DNA of 64,000 nt from Flavobacteriaceae bacterium (GCA_012522185.1 JAAYKY010000049.1:1-64000), one strand, 5' to 3'; positions 1-7,877 are shown, counted from the first letter of the stretch. Translations and numbers: made by a program. Notes: a model not told the origin generated them from the sequence alone.

Positions 1-1
1 A

Positions 2-931
2 AAAACTGAAGATTTATACGGTTCGGTTTATCATCCCGAAAAAGAAGTAACCGTTACGGCCGGCGGTTCCGAAGCGATTTTCTCGGCGATTGCTTCCGTG
101 ATAAATCCGGGCGACGAAGTCATCATTTTTGAACCAGCTTATGATATTTATCGGCCTTCCATTGAATTGTTTGGTGGAATTCTGAAAGCCGTTCAGCTAA
201 AATCTCCCGATTTTCAAATCGATTGGCAGGAAGTCCGAAATTTGATTTCCGATAAAACCAGAATGATCGTTCTCAACAATCCGAACAATCCCGCGACTTC
301 GGTTTTGATGGAAAATGATTTCAGAGAATTAATTCAAATTGTTCAAAACACGGATATTCTGATTTTGAGTGATGAAGTGTATGAGCACATTGTTTTCGAT
401 GGAATTCAGCACCTCAGCATCAGTCAATTTCCTGAGTTGAAAGAAAGAAGTTTTCTGACGGCTTCCTTCGGGAAACTTTACCATATCACCGGTTGGAAAA
501 TCGGATATGTATTGGCGCCCGAGATTTTGACCAAAGAATTTCGTAAAGTGCATCAGTTCAATGCCTTTTGTGTGAATACGCCCATTCAGTATGCGATTGC
601 AGAATTCCTGAAACGTAAAGAAGAATACCTGAGTTTGTCAGCTTTTTTTCAACAGAAGCGCGACTTTTTTATGGATGGATTAAGTCAGACGAAATTCAAG
701 TTTTTAAAGCCCAAAGGCACTTATTTCCTTTTGGGTGATTATTCGGAGATTTCCAACGATAACGACGTCGAATTCTCTAAATTCTTGACGGAAAAATACA
801 AAGTAACCGTGGTTCCGGTTTCGGCTTTTTATGAAAATTCGCCTGATCAGAAACTGGTTCGTTTTTGTTTCGCCAAAAAAGAGGAAACTTTGGAAAAAGC
901 GATTGATTTACTTCGTCGAATTGAGGGTTAA
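2..931 (+). CDS. PLP-dependent aminotransferase, methionine/kynurenine aminotransferase type (5' end cut off)
   Basis: The reading frame is open from the window edge, so the N-terminus is missing and about 309 residues are visible. It is a fold-type I class I/II aminotransferase: a NNPNNPA segment, SDEVYEHIVFDG, and the PLP-lysine motif SFGKLYHITGWKIGY with the lysine codon at 473-475. The SFGK-YH-TGWKIGY wording is that of the YbdL/kynurenine aminotransferase group, which transaminates methionine and aromatic amino acids in the cytoplasm. Substrate choice is inferred from this motif only. The gene converges on the next one, overlapping it by 4 bp at the stop codons. Confidence 0.9.
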   Translation, partial: KTEDLYGSVYHPEKEVTVTAGGSEAIFSAIASVINPGDEVIIFEPAYDIYRPSIELFGGILKAVQLKSPDFQIDWQEVRNLISDKTRMIVLNNPNNPATSVLMENDFRELIQIVQNTDILILSDEVYEHIVFDGIQHLSISQFPELKERSFLTASFGKLYHITGWKIGYVLAPEILTKEFRKVHQFNAFCVNTPIQYAIAEFLKRKEEYLSLSAFFQQKRDFFMDGLSQTKFKFLKPKGTYFLLGDYSEISNDNDVEFSKFLTEKYKVTVVPVSAFYENSPDQKLVRFCFAKKEETLEKAIDLLRRIEG

Positions 932-1419
932 ATAGTTGATTTATAAGTTAGTGTGATAAATAACACCAATGATAAGCTCATTAGGTAGGCATAATCTAAA
1001 AACTTATAAAGCTTGAGTCTACTTACCTTAAGCAATCCAAAAAGCATTAATAAAAAGACAGTTAAAAAAATAATTGGAATTAAGTTGTCAGGCGAGTCCC
1101 ATCTATAAATATAAGGGTGTGAGTATTTAAATAGTTCAGAAACATAGAAAATAATCAAGGGAATAATTGTCGAAAAACCCATGATGTTTCCAAATTTTTT
1201 CCTTTGTTTTAAACCTTTATATGCTAAAAATGAATAGATTGAAACCAATATTAGAGGAGTAAAGGTTGAAAAAAAGTACTTTAAATACCCAAAATCAATT
1301 ATATAACTGTGCATGGTTACAGTGAAAAGAAATCCAAACAATAGTAGTGTAACTGAAACAATTGTCATTAAAAGAAATAACAACTTCAGAAGCTTCTCTA
1401 TTTGATTGTTTCTAAACAT
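928..1419 (-). CDS. Small integral membrane protein, unknown function
   Basis: This is a protein of about 163 residues with four hydrophobic segments that look like membrane helices, and a short basic stretch (KGLKQRKKF) between the second and third. I do not recognise a family. I chose the internal ATG at 1417-1419 because the longer reading runs back into ychF. Even so the start overlaps the end of ychF by 8 bp, so the gene is probably read as the distal member of a ychF transcript. Base use is more AT-rich than in ychF. The product could be a lineage-specific inner-membrane protein; nothing indicates its role. Confidence 0.6.
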   Translation of the reverse strand: MFRNNQIEKLLKLLFLLMTIVSVTLLLFGFLFTVTMHSYIIDFGYLKYFFSTFTPLILVSIYSFLAYKGLKQRKKFGNIMGFSTIIPLIIFYVSELFKYSHPYIYRWDSPDNLIPIIFLTVFLLMLFGLLKVSRLKLYKFLDYAYLMSLSLVLFITLTYKSTI

Positions 1420-2503
1420 TGAAAAGGAAGTGCATGATATCGCCGTCCTGTACAATGTAATTCTTTCCTTCCACGCCTAATTTTCCGGCTTCACGGCATT
1501 TTGCTTCCGAACCATAGGTGATGAAATCTTCGTATTTAATTACTTCCGCACGGATGAATCCTTTTTCAAAATCGGTGTGAATCACTCCGGCTGCTTGAGG
1601 TGCGGTAAAACCTTTCTTAATGGTCCAAGCGCGTACTTCTTTTACACCTGCTGTGAAGTAAGTTTGCAATTTTAATAAATCATAAGCCGAACGAATCAAA
1701 CGGTTGACACCGGGTTCTTCCAAGCCCAATTCTTCCAAGAAAATTTGTCGTTCTTCATAGGTTTCCAATTCCATAATATCGGATTCGATTTGGGCAGCTA
1801 AAACCAAAACTTCGGCTTGTTCATTTTTAACGGCTTCTTTTACGGCATCCACATGTTCGTTTCCGTTTTTTACAGCGGCTTCGTCCACGTTGCAGAGATA
1901 AAGAACGGGTTTTAGTGTAATCGGATGAATTTCATTGAGGATTTCTTTTTCCTCGTCGGTCAAATCCATTTCGCGAAGGTTTTTACCTTGTTCCAAATGT
2001 TCTTTCGCAGCCGTCAATACTTCTAAAATGGCAATTTCTTTTTTATCACCTACTCTTGCCGCTTTTTTGGATTTTTCGATTCGTTTTTCAACCGTATCCA
2101 AATCTTTCAATTGCAACTCAGTATCGATGGTTTCTTTGTCGCGAACGGGATTGATGGAACCGTCCACATGGGTGATGTTGTCATTGTCAAAACAACGTAA
2201 AACATGGATAATCGCGTTACACTCGCGTATGTTGGCCAAGAATTGGTTCCCCAAACCTTCTCCTTTGCTTGCGCCTTTCACCAAACCGGCGATGTCCACA
2301 ATTTCCACCACTGCAGGCAAAACCCGTTCGGGTTTTACCAATTCCTCCAATTTATAAAGTCGGGGATCTGGCACGGAAACCGTTCCTACATTGGGTTCGA
2401 TGGTACAGAAAGGATAGTTGGCAGATTGCGCTTTTGCGTTCGATAAACAGTTAAAAAGCGTTGATTTTCCTACATTCGGTAAGCCGACAATTCCACATTT
2501 CAT
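1412..2503 (-). CDS. ychF: Redox-/ribosome-associated ATPase YchF (Obg-like, OLA1)
   Basis: This is a cytoplasmic P-loop NTPase of the Obg-HflX superfamily that prefers ATP and binds ribosomes. The 363 residues are the normal family length. Visible motifs are the G1 loop GLPNVGKST (residues 7-15), a [14 protein letters not shown] switch II region, and CNVDE in place of the usual NKxD. The last matches the relaxed nucleotide specificity of YchF. A TGS domain fills the C-terminus ([14 protein letters not shown] onward). The ATG at 2501-2503 gives the canonical [10 protein letters not shown] start; an in-frame extension of 11 residues upstream is unlikely to be translated. Confidence 0.96.
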   Translation of the reverse strand: MKCGIVGLPNVGKSTLFNCLSNAKAQSANYPFCTIEPNVGTVSVPDPRLYKLEELVKPERVLPAVVEIVDIAGLVKGASKGEGLGNQFLANIRECNAIIHVLRCFDNDNITHVDGSINPVRDKETIDTELQLKDLDTVEKRIEKSKKAARVGDKKEIAILEVLTAAKEHLEQGKNLREMDLTDEEKEILNEIHPITLKPVLYLCNVDEAAVKNGNEHVDAVKEAVKNEQAEVLVLAAQIESDIMELETYEERQIFLEELGLEEPGVNRLIRSAYDLLKLQTYFTAGVKEVRAWTIKKGFTAPQAAGVIHTDFEKGFIRAEVIKYEDFITYGSEAKCREAGKLGVEGKNYIVQDGDIMHFLFNV

Positions 2504-2828
2504 TTGTAATAGTTTTATTTGATTTTTATAAGTCAAATGGAACTCCTTTCGGTCGTTTCATTTGCTAAAGTTTTTTTGTTTAGAGACCAATTGGCAAGCC
2601 TTTCAGTCGTTTCATATTTCTGTAATTCGAAAAAAATTTCGTGCAAAGATAATTCTAATTGTCTGATTTGGAAATTTGAACTCACCAAGTTTGACAAAGT
2701 TATTTTCATTGCGCAAAAATATGGTCAAAGTTTTGGAGCGAAAATGGCAATGGTTTGGGGTGAAATTATTTAAAATTTACTCAGAAGGTGTTTTTTTATG
2801 TATTTCGAGAATCGTATTTCGAAATTAA
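2504..2828. other. Intergenic spacer without a convincing gene
   Basis: This stretch of about 325 bp lies between the starts of ychF and the ends of the GldA-like gene. A short direct repeat (CTTTCGGTCGTTTCAT, then CTTTCAGTCGTTTCAT about 53 bp later) lies near 2538-2613. An 84-codon open frame on the plus strand has no recognisable domain and is probably chance. The ychF promoter should lie here, but I see no clean TTG plus TAnnTTTG pair. Confidence 0.4.
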
Positions 2829-3524
2829 TCAAACCGTTAACTGATGAAAAGCATCTTCCAAACTTTTGTATTGGCCTTTGAATTCTTCAATGGGACCATC
2901 TGAAACAACTTCTCCCTTATTTAATAGAATGACACGTGAACACAAAGCTTCTACTTCTTGCATAATGTGAGTTGAAAGAATGACCGTTTTGCTCTTTCCA
3001 ATTTCGCGAATAACTTCCCGGATTTCCAAAATTTGATTGGGGTCTAATCCATTGGTTGGTTCATCCAAAATTAAGATTTCGGGATTGGATAAAATGGCTT
3101 GAGCCAACCCGACGCGTTGTTTGAATCCTTTGGACAATTGTCCGATTTTCTTATGACTTTCGGGAGTTAATCCGACTTTTTCAATTACCTCTTCTATGCG
3201 TTCTTTCTTTTCCGTACGGATATCGGCTACGAATTTTAAATATTCGCGCACATACATTTCGTAGTACAAAGGATTGTTTTCAGGCAAAAACCCAATTCTT
3301 TTTTTGGTTTCGATGGGTTGGTTCAGAACTGAAAACTCATCGATTTTGATTTCGCCTGAATCGGGAAGGATGGCTCCGGTCACGCTTTTCATCAAGGTTG
3401 ATTTTCCGGCACCATTGGGACCTAAAAGTCCGACGACTTCTCCTTTTTTTATGGAGAATGAGACGGAGTCCAATGCTTTTTGGTTGCCGTAGCTTTTGGT
3501 CAGAGATGAAATCAGAATGCCCAT
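2829..3524 (-). CDS. ABC transporter ATP-binding protein, GldA-like
   Basis: This is a 231-residue ABC ATPase. Walker A is GPNGAGKST (residues 35-43), the signature LSKGFKQR is near residue 130, Walker B plus D-loop LILDEPTNGLDP is near 155, and the switch STHIM is near 190. The segment GFLPENNPLYYEMYVREYL is very close to GldA, the ATPase of the GldAFG exporter linked to gliding and type IX secretion. GldA homologues are usually near 300 residues, and this one ends in LEDAFHQLTV like ordinary ABC-2 ATPases. No permease gene is adjacent. A drug- or polysaccharide-type ABC-2 ATPase is the alternative. Confidence 0.8.
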   Translation of the reverse strand: MGILISSLTKSYGNQKALDSVSFSIKKGEVVGLLGPNGAGKSTLMKSVTGAILPDSGEIKIDEFSVLNQPIETKKRIGFLPENNPLYYEMYVREYLKFVADIRTEKKERIEEVIEKVGLTPESHKKIGQLSKGFKQRVGLAQAILSNPEILILDEPTNGLDPNQILEIREVIREIGKSKTVILSTHIMQEVEALCSRVILLNKGEVVSDGPIEEFKGQYKSLEDAFHQLTV

Positions 3525-3595
3525 TTTTTGATTTTAGGTAACAAAAATAGGGAATATGTTTTACCTATTGTATGCTTAGATATCAGATTTTAAAG

Positions 3596-3615
3596 CCCAC
3601 GGTTGAAACCGTGGG
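3596..3615. repeat. REP-like hairpin (CCCACGGTT/AACCGTGGG)
   Basis: A perfect 9-bp stem with a 2-nt centre is followed by GTTAGAAATAT. The CCCAC...GTGGGTTAGA layout matches the hairpin at 44268-44288 beside the RAYT transposase, whose tail is GTGGGTTAGAGATA. This suggests a solitary member of the same REP family. Confidence 0.6.
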
Positions 3616-3685
3616 TTAGAAATATCTACCTGTCGGCAGACAGTTATCACTCTTTCGGAGTTTTTCTTTACAAAAAATTGAATTG

Positions 3686-3825
3686 GATTTCTGTGAGATT
3701 TGATATTATGAATTTGATATTAAGAGGAGAACCGCAGGTTCGGTAAAATAGTTGTGATTTCTGTGAGATTTGATATTAAGAGGAGAACCGCGGGTTCGGT
3801 AAAATAGTTGTGATTTCTGTGAGGG
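3686..3825. repeat. Tandem repeat, about 56-bp unit, two copies plus a partial third
   Basis: Copies begin with GATTTCTGTGAG at 3686, 3756 and 3812. Each full unit carries a GAGGAGAACCGC(A/G)GGTTCGG core that folds on itself (ACCGC.GGT). The first unit has a 14-bp internal duplication (TGAATTTGATATTA), so the spacing is 70 bp and then 56 bp. There is no coding potential. The small hairpin in each unit may be the repeating functional element. Confidence 0.75.
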
Positions 3826-3994
3826 ATGGAGACATTTGTTTGAGCTCTTTTTATTTGTTGCCTGAGGTTCTCGAAGGCAAGAAATAGAAAAGCGAGTGGC
3901 GAGAGCCCGACCTCGTTGCGGTAAAATTGTAAATTATTTTCGTTTTTTGAATGGCAACGGGGGCACAGCCAAAAAAATAGCCATTATGGCAGTA

Positions 3995-4024
3995 TTTGGG
4001 ATTGGCATTTAATTTGTACTTTTG
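3995..4024 (+). promoter_or_regulatory. Probable ssrA promoter (TTTG-N18-TAnnTTTG)
   Basis: TTTG at 3995-3998 and TACTTTTG at 4017-4024 match the Bacteroidota -33/-7 promoter pattern recognised by the housekeeping sigma ABfA. Transcription would start near 4030, leaving a leader of about 40 nt to be removed from the pre-tmRNA by RNase P. Confidence 0.6.
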
Positions 4025-4071
4025 CCTCCCGATAATTTCTGAGAAATTTCGGATTCGTTTTTTGAAATTAT

Positions 4072-4470
4072 GGGGCTGACTGGTTTTGACAGCAAGGTCA
4101 ATGGATGAAGTAAGCATGTCGTGGAATGTTGTGTACCCACGTAAATCAGACACTTCACATTTTTAACTGGCAACAACAATTACGCTTTAGCTGCCTAATT
4201 GACTGAATTATAGTAAGTCTTGGCGCATCTCTACAAGGTAGGGAAGCTAAATGTCTCTCAAAGGCCTTTCCTTACGGCGTTTGATCAAGAGGCACAGAAA
4301 TGTGAGGATAGGCAGAAGGGAGTTCCGGAATTCTGCCGAAATTTAAGGAACTAAGTTGCAGATAGGGTGTTTGTTTTCGGTCTGCAATCGAAAATCAATG
4401 ACAAACTAAACATGTAGAAAGCTCATAGGTTGCTTGTTTGGACGCGGGTTCGAATCCCGCCAGCTCCACC
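4072..4470 (+). ncRNA. ssrA: tmRNA (transfer-messenger RNA)
   Basis: The 5' end GGGGCTG (4072-4078) pairs with CAGCTCC (4461-4467) to form the acceptor stem, and the T-arm GCGGGTTCGAATCCCGC is just before it. The tag frame at 4169-4195 reads GNNNYALAA and ends in TAA (4196-4198); with the charged alanine the tag is A-GNNNYALAA. The RNA rescues stalled ribosomes together with SmpB. The encoded 3' end is ACC followed by T, so the terminal A of CCA must be added after transcription. The 3' end is a common integration site, and the accessory island begins directly behind it. Confidence 0.97.
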
Positions 4471-4562
4471 TCTAGGGACAGGTCTAAAAAAGGAAGACTT
4501 GTCTCTTTATTTTTTTCTCTGCAACTTATTGTTATTCTGATAGGTAAGAGCGATGGCGGAAT

Positions 4563-4739
4563 TTAGTCTCCGAGTTCGATGCTGTACACCGTCAAATTCA
4601 GATAGTAATTGTCGCTTATTTCTTTGGACAACATACCTGCGTTTATTTCCAAACCCTTTTGTTTGGGGAGCATACGCTGTGACTGTACTGCCGTCATGCT
4701 TAGCAGGGCAAGCACCACGGCAAAAATGTATCTCATCAT
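4563..4739 (-). pseudogene. traO: Truncated conjugative-transposon TraO (N-terminal 50 residues)
   Basis: The 58-codon minus-strand frame starts with a signal-like segment (MRYIFAVVLALLSMTAVQSQ) followed by RMLPKQKGLEINAGMLS and DNYYLNL. These are the opening features of TraO from CTnDOT-type conjugative transposons of Bacteroidota. Full TraO is close to 190 residues. Here homology stops near residue 50 and a stop follows eight codons later, so the gene was cut by a deletion. It marks the left part of the island as a conjugative-element remnant. Confidence 0.7.
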
Positions 4740-5068
4740 TGTTCGTTCCTTTTGGGTTATTTAATCTTTAGGTGTATAACCTTTACCGATGAACACGGCA
4801 ATGACAATATGAAGCAAGTCAAAACGGACGTTTTGCAGATTGTGGAAAGCGAAATGGAGCGGATTAAGAACGACCCCAATTTACAGCATTTGACACAGCA
4901 GGATTAGTTACAATCTAACATTGAGTGTTTTCATATTATAATATATTTCGTGTTATGTTTTTCTTTAAATTAGCACAAAACGCCTACGTATTTTTTGGTT
5001 AAGAATGTTCTCCGCCCGGTGCGGACGCCAAACTGTCACCAAACTTTGCATAGAGACTATAAAACAAA
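4740..5068. other. Junction region behind the traO remnant
   Basis: An open stretch on the plus strand, with an ATG at 4809 and a stop at 4905-4907, encodes a charged tail (TDVLQIVESEMERIKND) that looks like the C-terminus of a lost gene. I cannot assign it. From 4980 to 5068 a short GC-richer segment with a CCGCCCGGTGCGG hairpin leads into the histidine phosphatase gene. This may be another degenerate cassette boundary. Confidence 0.35.
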
Positions 5069-5692
5069 ATGACCGTATTGAAAAATATAATCACCATCCA
5101 ACATCCCGAATCAATTCATCATACTAATGGAATGATTGGTTCATGGACAGACTGGGAACTATCTGAAAAAGGAATTGAGCAAGCAGAAAATATAGCCTGT
5201 AATCTACAATTGGAGATTAAAAATAATGAATTTTCGCTCTTTACATCCTCTCTTAAAAGAGCAAAAGAAACTGCCGAAATCATTGGAGAAAAGTTGGATA
5301 TACAACCTCGGATAACAGATGCTTTAAAAGAAAGGAGTTTGGGTAAAGCAAACGGAAAATCTGTACAATGGCTAAAAGAAAACATCGAAAATGAGGAAAT
5401 AACAATTTACGATAAATGTTTTGGCGATGCAGAATCCAGATATGATGTTTGGCAAAGACTACTACCTTTCTACAACGAAATCATCAGCAATGATGACAAA
5501 AATATCATCATTGTTTCCCACGGAGATACATTGAGCATATTCAATGCGATGTGGTTGGGGCTGGAAGCTGAAATATTAAATAGAATTGACTTATACGGTG
5601 TAAGTGGAGGTGTCTCATTTTTACACCAAACAAGCACAGGAAAAAGGGTTATCAAAAGATTGAGCGACACCTCTTATATCAAATCTTGGTAA
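5069..5692 (+). CDS. Histidine phosphatase superfamily protein with QHP in place of RHG
   Basis: The 207-residue protein has the phosphoglycerate-mutase/phosphatase fold signature. The phosphate-accepting histidine is His12 in IQHPES, followed by the subfamily phrase NGMIGSWTDWELSEKG. SSLKRAKETAE supplies the second arginine, ERSLG the acidic residue, and VSHGDT the second catalytic histidine. The usual RHG is QHP, so one phosphate-binding arginine is missing. A subgroup with QHT/QHP is, to my recollection, otherwise intact. The substrate is unknown. The gene sits alone in the island. Confidence 0.8.
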   Translation: MTVLKNIITIQHPESIHHTNGMIGSWTDWELSEKGIEQAENIACNLQLEIKNNEFSLFTSSLKRAKETAEIIGEKLDIQPRITDALKERSLGKANGKSVQWLKENIENEEITIYDKCFGDAESRYDVWQRLLPFYNEIISNDDKNIIIVSHGDTLSIFNAMWLGLEAEILNRIDLYGVSGGVSFLHQTSTGKRVIKRLSDTSYIKSW

Positions 5693-5985
5693 GCCATTCC
5701 TTAACCAGTATCGGGCGGATTTAAAATATCTCCAATTGTATCTTGTTTAACGCAATTAGGTGGAGACATTTCATACGACTTTCATTAATAAGCTTAAAGA
5801 TAATTCATCCTTGTAATGGCCTGAAAAATTTTTCAGCTATTTTTGGGTATTGCTGAAAAATGTAAATTAGCAAATAAAAAAATGGGTTTGCTATGTTTAT
5901 GCAAAATTGAAAGTTTCTATTTTCTAATCCGCTCCTTAGTAAAGCTCTTTGCAGTTTGCCGTCATTATAAACAAACAACTACGAA
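5693..5985. other. Spacer with palindrome and cassette-boundary-like repeat
   Basis: No gene is visible. A perfect 16-bp palindrome CTGAAAAATTTTTCAG lies at 5821-5836, with half of it repeated about 20 bp on. The segment 5872-5945 is clearly related to 25097-25170 (see the repeat entries). The promoter of the next small genes is probably inside. Confidence 0.5.
5872..5945 (+). repeat. Dispersed spacer repeat, copy A (attC-like?)
   Basis: Shared landmarks with 25097-25170 are AAATA.AAAAATGG.TTTGCT, ATGTTT.TGC.AAATTGAAA, and TCCG.TCCTT. A third, shorter relative lies at 7585-7617 (GTTTGTGCAAAGTTGAAAGTTTC). In all three cases the repeat sits between small unrelated genes, as recombination spacers of gene cassettes do. 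Confidence 0.55.
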
Positions 5986-6276
5986 ATGAAACATATAACT
6001 TTAGGCATCCATTATCCAAAAAAAGAACATCAAGAAAGCATACTTGATGTAGCGAGAAAGGTGCACGCTATGGCCCAAACTTGCGAAGGACACATAGATT
6101 CTGGTGCTTTACTTGATGAAGAAAACGACAGAATCATTATGTTCTCACTTTGGCAAAATACAGAGTCGGCATTCGAAGCGAGTAAAATTCTAAGACCGAT
6201 AATTGCTGAGGCTAATTTTCAGGATTGGGAAAGAAAGCCAAGTGATAATATGATTAATATGAAAAGACTGGTTTAA
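5986..6276 (+). CDS. ABM-like (dimeric alpha-beta barrel) small protein
   Basis: This is a 96-residue soluble protein. The pattern fits the antibiotic-biosynthesis-monooxygenase/stress-responsive barrel superfamily: a first beta strand (KHITLGIHYP), a helix that begins after KKEHQESILD, GHIDSGALLDEE, and IIMFSLWQNTESAFEAS. Members range from quinol monooxygenases to proteins without catalysis, so no reaction is proposed. A second small gene follows after 13 bp and is probably co-transcribed. Confidence 0.55.
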   Translation: MKHITLGIHYPKKEHQESILDVARKVHAMAQTCEGHIDSGALLDEENDRIIMFSLWQNTESAFEASKILRPIIAEANFQDWERKPSDNMINMKRLV

Positions 6277-6289
6277 AACGGAGCGTATA

Positions 6290-6700
6290 ATGAAAGTCTA
6301 TACTACCAATTATTTTGACACTTTTATCGAAGTAGCAGAAGACACGAAAGCAAACTGCGGAACAAAACCTCCGGCTAAAGGCAAGAAGACTGTTGCCGAA
6401 ATGCAATATGAACTGATTGTAAAAAACCCATATAAATACACATCTGACGATATATTATTTCAGGTATTTGCCACCAAAAATGATTTGACTAAAGAAGAAT
6501 TTAAACAGGCAAGAGAACAATTTTTCTCAAAGGGACAACCCTGTTTAAGAACATCGCCTTTATCTAAAAACTATGGTTTTGGTATCCATTGCGACAGTAA
6601 CGGAAAAATTGCTATCTATGGAATGGAAACGAAGAAATACGAAAAGTTTATCTCCGACACAAATTTGAGAAAAGTGAAAGCAATGCGTTCGAAAAGATAA
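6290..6700 (+). CDS. DUF6157 family protein
   Basis: The 136-residue soluble protein matches the DUF6157 family by its phrases NYFDTFIEVAEDTKA, NPYKYTSDDILFQVFA, and FFSKGQPCLRTSPL followed by a glycine-rich Y-G-G-H-D segment and IAIYGMET. The function is unknown. These proteins occur singly in many soil bacteria and are often carried in accessory regions. It follows the ABM-like gene by 13 bp on the same strand. Confidence 0.75.
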   Translation: MKVYTTNYFDTFIEVAEDTKANCGTKPPAKGKKTVAEMQYELIVKNPYKYTSDDILFQVFATKNDLTKEEFKQAREQFFSKGQPCLRTSPLSKNYGFGIHCDSNGKIAIYGMETKKYEKFISDTNLRKVKAMRSKR

Positions 6701-6746
6701 CGAAAATAACAACTAATCGCTAATATCGTATTGGTAATGGGTGGAC

Positions 6747-6756
6747 GTTAGCTATC
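6747..6756 (+). repeat. Left core of a putative gene cassette (GTTAGCTATC)
   Basis: This 10-mer is the exact reverse complement of GATAGCTAAC at 7550-7559. The two enclose the SnoaL-like and VOC genes. Integron cassettes begin with GTTRRRY and end with its complement RYYYAAC, so the pair looks like cassette termini. GTTAGCT differs from the consensus at one position. Confidence 0.45.
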
Positions 6757-6788
6757 ATTGTATGAAAGCGAGTGCTAAAAATGAACTT

Positions 6789-7169
6789 ATGAGCGAAAAT
6801 CGAGAAAATATCATCCAGAACTATATAGAAGGTTACAATAAATTTGATGTTGAAAAAATGCTTCTTGATTTGGACAATGAAATCATATTCCAAAACATAC
6901 AAAACGGAGAGATCAATTTGACTTTAAATGGAATTAATGAGTTTAAAGATCAAGCTGAGAAATCCAAACTATATTTTGAAAAGAGGCAACAAAAAATAAC
7001 TTCAATAAAACACACGGAAGATAAAACAGAAATTGAAATTGATTATTTTGCAGTTTTAGGAATAGATTTTCCAAATGGACTTAAAAAAGGACAAAAACTG
7101 GAGCTGAAAGGAAAAACCATTTTCACATTTAAAAACAACAAAATAATTTCAATAAGCGACATTTCATAA
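6789..7169 (+). CDS. SnoaL-like / NTF2-fold protein
   Basis: The protein is about 126 residues from the ATG at 6789. The frame can be read from a GTG at 6741, but that start would lie inside the putative cassette core. IIQNYIEGYNKFDVEKML, then DNEIIFQNI, and the terminal beta strands (GKTIFTFKNNKIISISDIS) give the cone-shaped NTF2 fold of polyketide-cyclase and limonene-epoxide-hydrolase relatives. No catalytic residue can be assigned. It ends 4 bp before the next ORF, so the two form one unit. Confidence 0.65.
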   Translation: MSENRENIIQNYIEGYNKFDVEKMLLDLDNEIIFQNIQNGEINLTLNGINEFKDQAEKSKLYFEKRQQKITSIKHTEDKTEIEIDYFAVLGIDFPNGLKKGQKLELKGKTIFTFKNNKIISISDIS

Positions 7170-7173
7170 AAGT

Positions 7174-7542
7174 ATGGTAAGAACAGAACCTATTATTGCA
7201 GTAAAAGACGTACAAAAAAGCTCAAAATTTTATCAAAAATTATTTAACTGCAAAAGTGAACACGGCGGAGAAACTTTTGAAATTTTGACCAGCGAAAATG
7301 TGGTGATCCTTTGTTTGCATCAATGGGGAGATCACGAACATCCAACAATGCTGAATCCAGAAAAAGAAGTTGGAAATGGTTTAATACTATTCTTTAGAGT
7401 TGACAACCTAACTGAAATCTTTCAGAATGCAGAAAAACTAAATGCATATATTGAGAAAGAAATTCATTACAATGAAAACTCCTTGAAAAGTCAATTTATT
7501 CTAAGAGACTTGGACAAGTATTATTTAATAATCTCCGAATAA
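7174..7542 (+). CDS. VOC superfamily (glyoxalase/bleomycin-resistance-like) protein
   Basis: The 122-residue protein has a single VOC-type double beta-alpha-beta unit: an opening beta strand (EPIIAVKDVQKSSKFYQKL), an F-x-C region, the QWGDHEHP loop, and a closing strand (SQFILRDLDKYYLIISE). Such proteins bind metals or small ligands; resistance proteins of the family sequester drugs. The last strand has Y-L-I where metal-binding members carry a Glu, so enzyme activity is doubtful. It follows the SnoaL-like gene by 4 bp. Confidence 0.7.
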   Translation: MVRTEPIIAVKDVQKSSKFYQKLFNCKSEHGGETFEILTSENVVILCLHQWGDHEHPTMLNPEKEVGNGLILFFRVDNLTEIFQNAEKLNAYIEKEIHYNENSLKSQFILRDLDKYYLIISE

Positions 7543-7549
7543 AAACTAC

Positions 7550-7640
7550 GATAGCTAACAAGCAGTTCGGCAAAAGAGCGGAGTTTGTGCAAAGTTGAAA
7601 GTTTCGTCTTCATATGCCGCCAATGCTGTGAGCATTGGCT
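7550..7640 (+). repeat. attC-like cassette end (putative)
   Basis: It opens with GATAGCTAAC (7550-7559), complementary to the start core at 6747. AAGCAGTTCGGCA follows, then a spacer GTTTGTGCAAAGTTGAAAGTTTC, and then ATGCCGCCAATGCT with a GTGAGC that could serve as the degenerate right core. The outer arms AGCAGTTCGGCA and AGCATTGGCGGCA (complement strand) pair imperfectly. CCAATGCTgtgAGCATTGG is itself a tight hairpin. Confidence 0.4.
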
Positions 7641-7877
7641 TTTAATTATCAGCTCTTGGGTTATTGGCGATAAAGCGTTGACCTCTATAAGACCAAAATA
7701 ATTCTTAGCTTTTTGGATGGAGCGATGAAAATCGTCAGGAAAAATGGGTTTTACCAAATAATCTATAGCATTTACACGATAGCCTTCTAAAGCATATTGG
7801 GCATAAGCAGTTGTAAAAATTATCAGCGGTAGAAAACCGTCCAAAAGCTTTGCAACGTCATTTTCGCTATAACTCAT
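7640..7877 (-). pseudogene. LytTR-type response regulator remnant (receiver domain part)
   Basis: The minus strand encodes LPLIIFTTAYAQYALEGY followed by RVNAIDYLVKPIFPDDF and QKAKNYF. This is the second half of a CheY-like receiver typical of Bacteroidota LytTR regulators, with the conserved Lys in LVKP. The phospho-Asp half and the LytTR DNA-binding domain are absent. One end runs into the attC-like repeat and the other meets a CPBP remnant on the opposite strand, so both ends were cut. Confidence 0.7.

Larger units (their letters stand above)
3525..3994. other. Repeat-rich intergenic region upstream of ssrA
   Basis: No gene is visible in this stretch. It holds the spacer before the GldA-like gene, a REP-type hairpin at 3596-3615, a tandem repeat at 3686-3825, and AT-rich DNA leading into the ssrA promoter. 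A minus-strand frame reaching into the tmRNA (about 3851-4153) is only the complement of tmRNA sequence. Confidence 0.6.

Noticed and set aside
2519-2773. 84-residue ORF between ychF and the GldA-like gene
   Set aside because: Low-complexity hydrophobic and mixed sequence, no domain, no partner; likely chance.
3686-3825. Tandem repeat considered as CRISPR
   Set aside because: The repeats are adjacent, without variable spacers of constant length and without cas genes.
3851-4153. 100-residue ORF on the minus strand
   Set aside because: It runs antisense into the tmRNA gene, has no domain and is explained by the RNA sequence.
4553-4771. 72-residue ORF on the plus strand
   Set aside because: It is the complement of the traO remnant, whose minus-strand translation is clearly TraO-like.
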